Below are positions 15,406-22,686 of a stretch of 23,679 nt of DNA, in pieces. Below the pieces are notes generated by a model. That model was not told where the DNA came from. It did no database searches and saw only the letters and a program-made list of their open reading frames with translations. How positions within the stretch are numbered: the stretch's first letter is position 1; each line of letters begins with the position of its first letter. The translations under genes and the position numbers were made by a program. Origin of the DNA: Deltaproteobacteria bacterium (lineage in GTDB: Bacteria; Desulfobacterota; Desulfobulbia; Desulfobulbales; SURF-16); assembly GCA_029939635.1 (NCBI GenBank), contig JAOZSN010000002.1, positions 42,147-65,825 of the forward strand. Reading direction: 5' to 3'.

Positions 15406-15803
15406 GCCCCCTCCTCAGCCCCTACTCATTGCGCATCATGCGATAGAAGTTGGGGTGATGAAAATCAACCTTCATATTCACCGTGTAACACACCACGGCA
15501 CAACCCACCTGTTTATTATTGCAGATACAGCCCTGGAAAATATTTTTTTATTTTTTTGCTTCTGACGCTTAGCAACATCGCCCCTTTGTTTAGTCAGGGC
15601 ACATAGCCTGCATAAAAAGTCTGCAACACAACTATTCCCCAGTTTACATAACAAAAACCAGCTCCCTATGCTACCCCACCTAGCAGCTCTCCCCCTCGAA
15701 AAATTAGTGCAAATGGTAGGCCAACTAAACACGTTCCTAAGCCTATTAAGCCTTCTTCCAATTTTTTTCTTGCTAGAGAATCTGTATCATAGATTCCACA
15801 GTA
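15406..15803. other. Gap without a clear gene; contains a Cys-rich open stretch on the minus strand
   Basis: No convincing gene start is seen. On the minus strand a 41-codon open stretch (15547-15422) reads FQGCICNNKQVGCAVVCY, then MKVDFHHPNFYRMMRNE, and stops 16 bp before the selenoprotein candidate's ATG. Its four clustered Cys look like the end of a real protein, but it is preceded by a TAA and has no good start; two A7 runs nearby could have caused a frameshift. Further upstream (15664-15840) another minus frame is open and hydrophobic (LIGLGTCLVGLPFALIF) but lacks a start codon. I treat both as possible gene remains. Confidence 0.35.
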
Positions 15804-15833
15804 CAGATTCGTACGGGAATCCGTACTGATCTG
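15804..15833. repeat. Interrupted palindrome upstream of the 15879 gene
   Basis: CAGAT (15804-15808) pairs with ATCTG (15829-15833), and inside it GTACGG (15811-15816) pairs with CCGTAC (15821-15826) around GAAT. Only two base pairs in the middle of the stem are mismatched. It ends 45 bp before the start of the next gene, a position fitting an operator or a 5' leader hairpin. Confidence 0.5.
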
Positions 15834-15878
15834 ATGGTATGAAACAGCCCTGGGGGCACACTTTCACAGGAGAACAGT

Positions 15879-16199
15879 ATGAACAAAGTCAGTCAAAAAA
15901 TTCATAACAAACGTCCATCCTGTCTTGATTCAGTTTTAATTGACACCGATCAAATTGCCATCAGACTGGCGGAAGGAGAATCATGGAGCAATTCAGCCAT
16001 GGGGCTGGCCATGTTGGTCACCAGCGATGGATATCGCCAAAAGATGCCGGGCCGCATTCAGCAATGTCAGTATGATTGCCATGATAAAGGAACAGCCCCG
16101 ATGCTCATGCGACGCAACTCCTTCCAGCCAGACTTTGAACCAAATCGCCATGAAATGCGTATCTTTGATGATCTTGATGGTATTGTCACGGAAATGTAA
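15879..16199 (+). CDS. Small hypothetical protein
   Basis: This 106-residue protein was not recognised. The start is supported by AGGAG eight bases upstream, and the end by a strong terminator at 16229-16292, so it is a well-formed single-gene unit. It has no signal peptide or membrane segment. It carries a CxxxCH-like group (QQCQYDCHDKG), then a charged C-terminal half (MLMRRNSFQPDFEPNRHEMRI region, ending FDDLDGIVTEM). The Cys/His group could hold a metal, but this is only a guess. The interrupted palindrome at 15804-15833 may control it. Confidence 0.7.
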   Translation: MNKVSQKIHNKRPSCLDSVLIDTDQIAIRLAEGESWSNSAMGLAMLVTSDGYRQKMPGRIQQCQYDCHDKGTAPMLMRRNSFQPDFEPNRHEMRIFDDLDGIVTEM

Positions 16200-16228
16200 G
16201 GTTTTAAGCTATAAGCTGTATTAGTTTA

Positions 16229-16292
16229 GGCTGCAGAGTTGGTGTACATATCTTTTTAAGATGATGTACTACCAATTCTGCAGCCTTTTTTT
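16229..16292 (+). terminator. Strong Rho-independent terminator after the 15879 gene
   Basis: A long hairpin has arms beginning GGCTGCAG (16229-16236) and ending CTGCAGCC (16278-16285). The inner arms TGGTGTACAT and ATGTACTACCA pair with small bulges, and a run of seven T follows. It lies 30 bp after the stop. Confidence 0.9.
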
Positions 16293-16436
16293 ATTGCTTA
16301 AACCACCCGTACAAACAGCCCTACAGCCTTCTTTTGCCAACAAAAACCCTTTGCGAATTTACTTCTGTCGAGGTAAAAAGATGTGTTGTGCATTAAAAGT
16401 AGCTCACTTCTTTGTTTTAATCGGCAGGAGACCCCC

Positions 16437-17786
16437 ATGGATGCCAAAGAACTGCAACAGCAGCTCAAACAACGTGTAGAACAAAAACTACGCCCCCTTT
16501 TCAGCAAGTATAACCAAGACTATACTGACCTTGAATCAGCCCTGAAGTGGAAACCCACGGTGCTGCTCATAGGTAATTACTCATCAGGCAAATCAACCCT
16601 GATTAATGAGTTAGTTGGTGAAGAAATCCAACGTACCGGCCAGTCCCCCACCGATGATTCTTTTACCATCATAACCCATGACACCCCGGAATCCGCAGGC
16701 CAAGAGATCCCCGGCTCATCCCTGGTTAACGATGAGGCCCTACCCTTCACGGCCATGAAAAAACATGGGGAGCAATTCATCTCCCATTTTCGCCTGAAAA
16801 ATGTCGCCTTGCCTGCCCTGGCCGATATGGCCATTATCGACAGCCCTGGCATGCTCGATGCCGTCACTGAAAATGATCGGGGCTACGACTACATGGCGGT
16901 GATCTCGCAGTTAGCCAAACTAGCTGATCTGGTGGTGCTGATGTTTGACCCCCACAAGGCCGGTACCATTAAGGAAACATATACCGCCATCCGCGACACC
17001 CTGCCAGAAAGCGCTGGTGAAGATCGTATCGTCTTTGTCATGAGCCGTATCGATGAATGTGACTCCACCAGTGACCTGGTACGCTCCTTTGGCACTTTAT
17101 GCTGGAATCTCTCCCAAATGACCGGGCGGAAGGATATTCCCCACATCTTTCTCACCTATGCCCCAGACCAGAAAGAGACCAACCTTGATCTTAGTCCCTG
17201 GACTACGGAGCGAGCCGAGCTCACAGAACGAATCTTCACAGCCCCAACTTTTCGTGTCTACCATATTTTGCAGGATATTGATCGCCAGGTTAATGAGTTG
17301 CAACTCACCTGCCAGGCCATGGCCAGCTTCAGTCAGAAAGCCCGGGATCTGACCTGGAATTCCCTGAAATTTTCCAGTGTTGCTGCTATTCTTGCCTTTT
17401 TCTTCACCGGACTCATCAGTAAGTTACTCTTTGGTTTCCCTGAACAAAGTCTGCTTGAGGCTATGTTCAGTGGGGAAACCACTATGGCCCATATGGCCTT
17501 TCCTTTAGCCGGGGTGACCATGGTAGTAGTGACATCCTGGACATGGTTGACCCGGCTTAGCTTTCCCCACCTGCTGAATAAAATCAGAACAAACAAACGC
17601 TGCCTGCTCACCTTAGATAGCGAATATCGCCGCCATCTCTGGAAAAAAATCGAAAAAAACGTGGACGAATTACTATTCCGTGCCAACTTAGGCCAAATCT
17701 TCGGTGGCCATCGCCGCAACCAAAGCCGCATCAAACAGTTCCTGCAACAGGATGTAGCCCAGTTTTACGACAACATTAAGAAATAG
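16437..17786 (+). CDS. Dynamin-like membrane GTPase
   Basis: This 449-residue protein has a GTPase domain: P-loop GNYSSGKST (46-54), a switch I Thr in the segment after TGQSPT, G3 DSPGM, and a G4-like SRIDE where classical GTPases have NKxD. The G domain is followed by a helical part and two hydrophobic segments (around SSVAAILAFFFTGLISKLLF and MAFPLAGVTMVVVTSWTWL), then a charged helical tail. This layout fits bacterial dynamin-like or EHD-like proteins that bind and remodel membranes; an exact role is not shown. AGGAG eight bases before ATG 16437 decides the start over an ATG 18 codons upstream (16383). No second dynamin gene is adjacent, although many bacterial dynamins come in pairs. It is followed by aconitase 66 bp later. 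Confidence 0.82.
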   Translation: MDAKELQQQLKQRVEQKLRPLFSKYNQDYTDLESALKWKPTVLLIGNYSSGKSTLINELVGEEIQRTGQSPTDDSFTIITHDTPESAGQEIPGSSLVNDEALPFTAMKKHGEQFISHFRLKNVALPALADMAIIDSPGMLDAVTENDRGYDYMAVISQLAKLADLVVLMFDPHKAGTIKETYTAIRDTLPESAGEDRIVFVMSRIDECDSTSDLVRSFGTLCWNLSQMTGRKDIPHIFLTYAPDQKETNLDLSPWTTERAELTERIFTAPTFRVYHILQDIDRQVNELQLTCQAMASFSQKARDLTWNSLKFSSVAAILAFFFTGLISKLLFGFPEQSLLEAMFSGETTMAHMAFPLAGVTMVVVTSWTWLTRLSFPHLLNKIRTNKRCLLTLDSEYRRHLWKKIEKNVDELLFRANLGQIFGGHRRNQSRIKQFLQQDVAQFYDNIKK

Positions 17787-17852
17787 CCTCCAGGTTCAAG
17801 ACCTATACGTGAACCTTCAGCCTTCCCCTATACAACACGGAGTTTTTAACCG

Positions 17853-20117
17853 ATGAACAAGATCGACAGTACCCCTGAATTTATCGAAGCCGTCTATAAG
17901 CGAATGTCAGAAAATCTGGCAAAAGTTCGCAGCCGCCTTAACCGCCCCCTGACCTTTGCCGAAAAACTTTTATATGGCCATCTTGATGATGCCGACACAG
18001 CTGAACTGGTTCCGGGCAAATCATATGTTAAGACCAGACCAGATCGCATTGCCCTACAGGACGCCACGGCCCAGATGGCTATCCTGCAATTTATGCTGGC
18101 TGATAAGAGTGAGGCTGCCGTGCCGGTCACAGTCCACTGTGACCATCTCATCCGAGCCCATAAAGGTGCAGCCATAGATCTGCCCATTGCCAATGAGGAA
18201 AACAAGGAGGTCTATGATTTTCTGGCCTCTGCCTCCCAAAAATATGGCTTTGGCTGCTGGAAACCAGGGGCAGGTATCATTCACCAGGTGGTTATTGAGC
18301 AATATGCCTTCCCTGGCCAGATGATGCTGGGTACCGACTCCCACACCCCCAATGCCGGCGGTTTAGGTGGTTTTGCCTCGGGCGTAGGTGGTGCTGATGC
18401 GGTGGATGTCATGGTGGACATGCCGTGGGAGGTTCTTCATCCCAAGGTTATTGGTGTTCACCTCACTGGATCGCTACAAGGTTGGGCAGCGCCCAAAGAT
18501 GTTATACTGCGCCTGCTGGCTATCCTCTCCTGCTCTGGTGGTACCAACCGTGTGATCGAGTATTTTGGTGAGGGAGCTGCCACTATTTCCTGTACTGGCA
18601 AGGCCACCATCTGCAATATGGGGGCGGAGTTAGGAGCCACCACCTCCACCTTTCCCTATGATGAACGGATGGCGACCTACCTGAAAGCCATTGGCCGGGG
18701 TGAAGCAGCAGAACTGGCCGACAAATATAGCCATCTCCTAAGCGCCGACACCGAGGTTCTAGCCAAGCCTGCTGACTATTTTGATCAGGTTATCGAGATC
18801 AACCTCAGCGAGCTAGAGCCCCACCTGGTTGGCCCCCACTCGCCTGACCTGGCCTCCACCATCTCTAACATGAAAAATCATGTTACTGAGGGAGGCTGGC
18901 CCACCAATATGACCCATGCCCTCATTGGCTCCTGCACCAACTCATCCTATGAGGATATGGGCCGCATTGCCGCCATGGCAGAACAGTTACTGGAGAAAGG
19001 TGCTACCTTAAAAACTCCTCTCTTCATTTCACCTGGATCAGAGCAGGTGCGAGCCACCATTGAACGGGACGGCCAACTTAAAAAACTGGAAGATATCGGC
19101 GCCGTCATCCTCACCAATGCCTGCGGCCCCTGTATCGGGCAATGGCAAAGGGAAGATGTGGCCAAAGGAGTACGCAACTCCATCGTCACCTCCTATAACC
19201 GTAACTTCCCCAAACGTGCCGATGGCAACCCAGAGACTTGCGCCTTTATCGGCAGCCCTGAGACTGCACTGGCCTATGCCTGCACCGGCATCATGGACGA
19301 TAATCCCTACGAGACAGAATTAATTGCTGCCGATGGTTCCACCTTCACCCTACAGAGCCCAGGCCAGGTAGATGAGGTACCCAAGCAAGGCTTTATCCGT
19401 GACGAGCAGGGCTTTCTGGCCCCACCAGCAGACCGCAGCACCATTAAAGTTGTGGTCAGCCCCGAGTCAGAGCGCATCGCCTTACTATCCCCCTTTACCC
19501 CATGGCATGGCGAGGATCTCCGTGGCCTGCAACTCCTCATCAAGGCCAAAGGCAAATGTACCACTGACCACATCTCCCCGGCAGGCCCCTGGCTTCGCTT
19601 CCGTGGCCACCTCAACAACATCTCCGACAATATGCTCACCGGTGCTGTTAATGCCTTTTCCGACGAGGTAGGTATGGTAACAAACCAGCTCAATGGTAAA
19701 ACAGCAGCTGTTAATGAGACAGCGCGGGCCTATAGTACGGCAGGTAAAAACTGGTTAGTGGTGGGTGATACTAACTACGGCGAAGGCTCTTCCCGTGAAC
19801 ATGCAGCCATGAGCCCCCGCCACATGGGCGGCCAGGCTGTGGTAACCCGCAGCTTTGCCCGCATCCATGAGACCAACCTGAAAAAACAGGGCCTGTTGCC
19901 GCTTACCTTTGTTGATCCGACCGACTACGACAAGATCCAAGAGGCGGATACCATTGATATCCTTGGTGTCACTACACTGGCCCCAGGCAGTGCCATCACC
20001 GCTGTCCTCCATCATGATGACGGCAGCAGCGAGGAGATAGCCCTGCACCACTCCATGAATGATGAGCAGATCAGCTGGTTCAAGGCTGGTTCAGCCCTTA
20101 ATTTTCTGCGCGGCTAA
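17853..20117 (+). CDS. Aconitate hydratase, mitochondrial type
   Basis: It interconverts citrate and isocitrate through cis-aconitate with a [4Fe-4S] cluster. Cluster ligands are Cys361 (GSCTNSSYEDMG), Cys424 and Cys427 (NACGPCIGQW). Other signatures: GTDSHTPNAGGLGG (160-173), the substrate-binding SREHAA in GEGSSREHAAMSPRH, and the swivelling C-terminal domain. The 754-residue length, the SYEDMGR text and the overall order match the mitochondrial/eukaryotic-like clade, not the longer AcnA or AcnB of E. coli. In sulfate reducers this enzyme serves the oxidative or reductive citric-acid route; whether either runs completely in this organism cannot be seen here. It ends with a strong hairpin at 20140-20174 and is probably monocistronic or joined to the dynamin-like gene. 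Confidence 0.95.
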   Translation: MNKIDSTPEFIEAVYKRMSENLAKVRSRLNRPLTFAEKLLYGHLDDADTAELVPGKSYVKTRPDRIALQDATAQMAILQFMLADKSEAAVPVTVHCDHLIRAHKGAAIDLPIANEENKEVYDFLASASQKYGFGCWKPGAGIIHQVVIEQYAFPGQMMLGTDSHTPNAGGLGGFASGVGGADAVDVMVDMPWEVLHPKVIGVHLTGSLQGWAAPKDVILRLLAILSCSGGTNRVIEYFGEGAATISCTGKATICNMGAELGATTSTFPYDERMATYLKAIGRGEAAELADKYSHLLSADTEVLAKPADYFDQVIEINLSELEPHLVGPHSPDLASTISNMKNHVTEGGWPTNMTHALIGSCTNSSYEDMGRIAAMAEQLLEKGATLKTPLFISPGSEQVRATIERDGQLKKLEDIGAVILTNACGPCIGQWQREDVAKGVRNSIVTSYNRNFPKRADGNPETCAFIGSPETALAYACTGIMDDNPYETELIAADGSTFTLQSPGQVDEVPKQGFIRDEQGFLAPPADRSTIKVVVSPESERIALLSPFTPWHGEDLRGLQLLIKAKGKCTTDHISPAGPWLRFRGHLNNISDNMLTGAVNAFSDEVGMVTNQLNGKTAAVNETARAYSTAGKNWLVVGDTNYGEGSSREHAAMSPRHMGGQAVVTRSFARIHETNLKKQGLLPLTFVDPTDYDKIQEADTIDILGVTTLAPGSAITAVLHHDDGSSEEIALHHSMNDEQISWFKAGSALNFLRG

Positions 20118-20136
20118 AACCGCTTTTCGGCCTATC

Positions 20137-20174
20137 AAAGGAGGAGTTGTCTCAACAGACAGCTCCTCCTCTTT
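20137..20174 (+). terminator. Terminator after aconitase
   Basis: GGAGGAGTTGTC (20140-20151) and GACAGCTCCTCC (20158-20169) pair over 12 bp with one G-T wobble and a 6-nt loop, followed by TCTTT. It lies 22 bp after the stop. Confidence 0.75.
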
Positions 20175-20471
20175 CCCCTGTATCCCTCTCCTTTTACCAT
20201 ATCTCCCTCAGTTTTAATCATTACCTCGTCTGGCATCCTCTCACGGCACTTCACCTTTCAGCAAATTAGCTAGTTAGCTAACTAGCTATAAAGAGGCGAC
20301 AATTTACCACATTGGCATATCCCCCAAAGCATGATACCCATTACAAGTACCACAACGTGACATACCACATTGTGGCAAAGCCAAATGGGTCTGAGGGAAG
20401 ACTCTCCTTCGTCGTGTATAGACTGAACAACTCAGTGCATACATAAACCAAAAAATGAGGAGAAATGAAAA
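20175..20471. promoter_or_regulatory. Upstream region of the split-Soret cytochrome gene with a 22-bp palindrome
   Basis: This is the only long gap in the right half (354 bp with the terminator). It contains a perfect 22-bp palindrome at 20267-20288 (half-site TAGCTAGTTAG), which can also be read as three TTAGCTAG-like octamers. Further on is a short palindrome CCACATTGTGG (20365-20375), with more CCACA/TTGTGG-type words around 20305-20375. This looks like binding sites for a regulator of the cytochrome gene. No certain -35/-10 or -24/-12 promoter could be fixed. Confidence 0.5.
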
Positions 20472-21266
20472 ATGGCAAAAGATCAATTGGACACTCAAGG
20501 CGTATCCCGCCGTAAAATGATGATAGGTACAGGTATACTTGCTGCAGGCACAGCCCTCAGTCAGTTTGGAGGCTTACTGAAACCTGCCCAGGCCAAGGGT
20601 GGCCCCACTGAAAAATGGCCTTGGCCCTATGTCAAGCTTGACCCGAGAACAACTGCAGAAATTTGCTATAACGAATGGTATAGGGTCTTTTGTGGCTGTG
20701 CCGTTATCAACAGCGTTTTTAGCCAACTACGCAAAAAGGTCGGAGAGCCATACACCTCGTTTCCCATCGACTCTTTTGTCTTTCTCGAGGGAGGCCAGAT
20801 GGGCTGGGGGACAATCTGTGGTTCACCGGCCGGGGCAAATATTGTTGCCAACACCATCATTGGGCCACGCATTGCCGGGTCACCTGACGGACATCATATC
20901 TCCGCCGATATTATGCAATGGTACTCAGAGGCCTCCATGCCAGTATTTACCCCAAAAAAACCACGGATCAACCCAGCCAAAATCGTCAAAACCACCAGCG
21001 AATCCCCCCTCTGCCACATCTCTGTGGGTAAATGGATGAAAAAGTCAGGACTCTCACTGAAGAGCAAAGAAAGAAAGGACAGATGTGCCAGGGTGGCAGC
21101 CAGCACGGCCTATCGACTAGTAGAACTGCTCAATACGTGGCATGCTGGCACGTATGAGCCAACCTCAGACTTCAGCGCCCCGTCCGAGCATGGCATCACG
21201 GGTCAGTTCAACTGTATGGACTGTCATGGTGATGATGTGCCTGAGCCCCCCATGTCAACTTCCTGA
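20472..21266 (+). CDS. Split-Soret type cytochrome c, Tat-exported
   Basis: This 264-residue periplasmic protein has a Tat signal, SRRKMMIGTGILAAG, with a predicted cleavage after AQA. The mature part has the C_GCAxxG_C_C type core: FCGCAVINSVF, then FLEGGQMGWGTICGSPAGA. This is followed by SPLCHISVGKW, DRCARVAA and a C-terminal heme motif CMDCH (Cys248, Cys251, His252). The text matches split-Soret cytochrome c of Desulfovibrio, a dimeric protein described as holding two hemes per subunit. Only one canonical CxxCH is visible here. The start is ATG 20472; a better-spaced ATG at 20465 is out of frame. It is transcribed alone: an unusual palindrome is upstream and a strong terminator downstream. 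Confidence 0.88.
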   Translation: MAKDQLDTQGVSRRKMMIGTGILAAGTALSQFGGLLKPAQAKGGPTEKWPWPYVKLDPRTTAEICYNEWYRVFCGCAVINSVFSQLRKKVGEPYTSFPIDSFVFLEGGQMGWGTICGSPAGANIVANTIIGPRIAGSPDGHHISADIMQWYSEASMPVFTPKKPRINPAKIVKTTSESPLCHISVGKWMKKSGLSLKSKERKDRCARVAASTAYRLVELLNTWHAGTYEPTSDFSAPSEHGITGQFNCMDCHGDDVPEPPMSTS

Positions 21267-21286
21267 GTAACACCACACTACTCAAC

Positions 21287-21339
21287 AACGAGAAAAGGGG
21301 CTGCTTGGTTTTCCACCAGAAGCAGCCCCTTTTCTCGTT
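21287..21339. terminator. Bidirectional terminator between convergent cytochrome and protease genes
   Basis: Perfect 20-bp arms (21287-21306 and 21320-21339, left arm starting AACGAGAAAAGGGG, right arm ending CCCCTTTTCTCGTT) enclose a 13-nt loop. A-runs and T-runs lie within the stem, so it can serve both strands. Confidence 0.9.
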
Positions 21340-21360
21340 ATTCGCAGCACTATGGAAAAA

Positions 21361-22605
21361 CTATTTCCCTACCCCGCCAATAAAACCAGCAAACTCCCCA
21401 AAGGCGTAGTTGATGTCTAAGGCAAAGCCCATGCCTTCCACCTTGGCTCCCACCAACTTCTTGGTGTTAATGCCGATAACCTCACCATCCTTACTAACCA
21501 GAGGCCCACCACTATTACCAGGGTTGATCTCGGCGTTGGTCTGGATGAATTCGTCACGTCGGGCAGAAAGAACACCAGAAGAGACAGAGTTGCGCCGTCC
21601 CACCGGATTACCGATGGCATAGACAGCTTCCCCCATGGCTATATTATGGGCTGAAACCGCCTGTAGATGGGGGGTCTGGTAACCGTCCACCTTGAGCAGG
21701 GCCAAATCATATTTGCTGCTGACCTTAACCAGTTGTGCAGTCAGGGGCGTACCATCGGCCAGATATATCTTATAATAGCGGTTACCTCGCATACCCTTTG
21801 CCTTCCGACGAAAGGCCTGCTCCTCCTTCTGCAATCCTTGCTGAGCCTGGCGATATTTTTTTAGCTGGCGCCCGTAGCTTTTTTTACGGATAGCTAAAGA
21901 CTCCTGCTGTACCAGGATTGCACGCCGCAGGCGTTGTACCTGAGCCCCCTGGCCCTCAGTAGCAAGGGCCTGCTGCAGGTTAATCTTATTATGGCGAATC
22001 TGCGTGTCAGCGGAATTAATACGTTGCCGTTCCAATTCAAATGATGACCGGGCCTCACGGAGTTGGCCCCGGGCCTTGCTTATCAGCGTCATCTGCATCT
22101 CTCTCATCCCCGAGGTAAACTTAACTACATGCTTATTAGTCAAGATATAGCCATCTGTGGTGATAAAAAAACCAGATCCTGCCCCTAGGGGAGACTCAAT
22201 GGCCAGGGTGGATATATTCGCCAGCTCAATGGCAGTTGTCGGCGTGAGGGCCTCTCGTAATGCGGCAACTAAATCTATATCCCCATTGCCACCTTGGCTC
22301 AGCGCCTCATGCTGACTTACATCTTCCAGGCTGGGATGGCCATCATCCTTCTTTTTTAATGGCTGCGGCCCTTCACAGTCAAGACGGGCCACCAGGTTCA
22401 TCTGCAGGGAAATGGTGCCACCAAATTTTTCATAGACCACCACATCACCATGTTGCCGACAAAACTCAGTGTCAACCTGATTACCGTTCTTCAAATAAAT
22501 GGTATAGGCATCTGCCCATGAAGGAGAGATGCAGCCCAAAAACAGTAAAAAAAACTGCCAATGCCGAATCTGTCGTTGTTTCCTTTGGGAATTATTGTTC
22601 TTCAT
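21361..22605 (-). CDS. Secreted trypsin-like serine protease with a coiled-coil insertion
   Basis: This 414-residue protein has an N-terminal signal (basic head, FFLLFLGCISPSWADA). Residues 33-77 resemble a small beta module (YTIYLKNGNQVDTEF). The protease is of the HtrA/S1C type: GAGSGFFITTDGYILTNKHVV with His159, KYDLALLKVD with Asp300, and NPGNSGGPLV with Ser365. Between His159 and Asp300, where HtrA proteins have a short loop, lie about 105 residues of Gln/Arg/Glu-rich helix (roughly 168-272) that look like a coiled coil. No PDZ domain follows. The active site is complete, so it should be a working periplasmic protease; the coil may mediate oligomers or substrate access. It is convergent with the cytochrome gene and divergent from the sensor gene by 81 bp. 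Confidence 0.88.
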   Translation of the reverse strand: MKNNNSQRKQRQIRHWQFFLLFLGCISPSWADAYTIYLKNGNQVDTEFCRQHGDVVVYEKFGGTISLQMNLVARLDCEGPQPLKKKDDGHPSLEDVSQHEALSQGGNGDIDLVAALREALTPTTAIELANISTLAIESPLGAGSGFFITTDGYILTNKHVVKFTSGMREMQMTLISKARGQLREARSSFELERQRINSADTQIRHNKINLQQALATEGQGAQVQRLRRAILVQQESLAIRKKSYGRQLKKYRQAQQGLQKEEQAFRRKAKGMRGNRYYKIYLADGTPLTAQLVKVSSKYDLALLKVDGYQTPHLQAVSAHNIAMGEAVYAIGNPVGRRNSVSSGVLSARRDEFIQTNAEINPGNSGGPLVSKDGEVIGINTKKLVGAKVEGMGFALDINYAFGEFAGFIGGVGK

Positions 22606-22686
22606 AATTGAGTCATACCATTTGTCACAATGAAACGCATCCTGCTATACTAATAGTTTTTATTACATTTTTTACAAGGATATCTA

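Noticed and set aside
15478..15732. 84-codon minus-strand open frame covering the gap upstream of the selenoprotein candidate
   Set aside because: The text is Trp/Cys/Arg-rich without any domain pattern, has no ribosome site, and runs through two A7 tracts.
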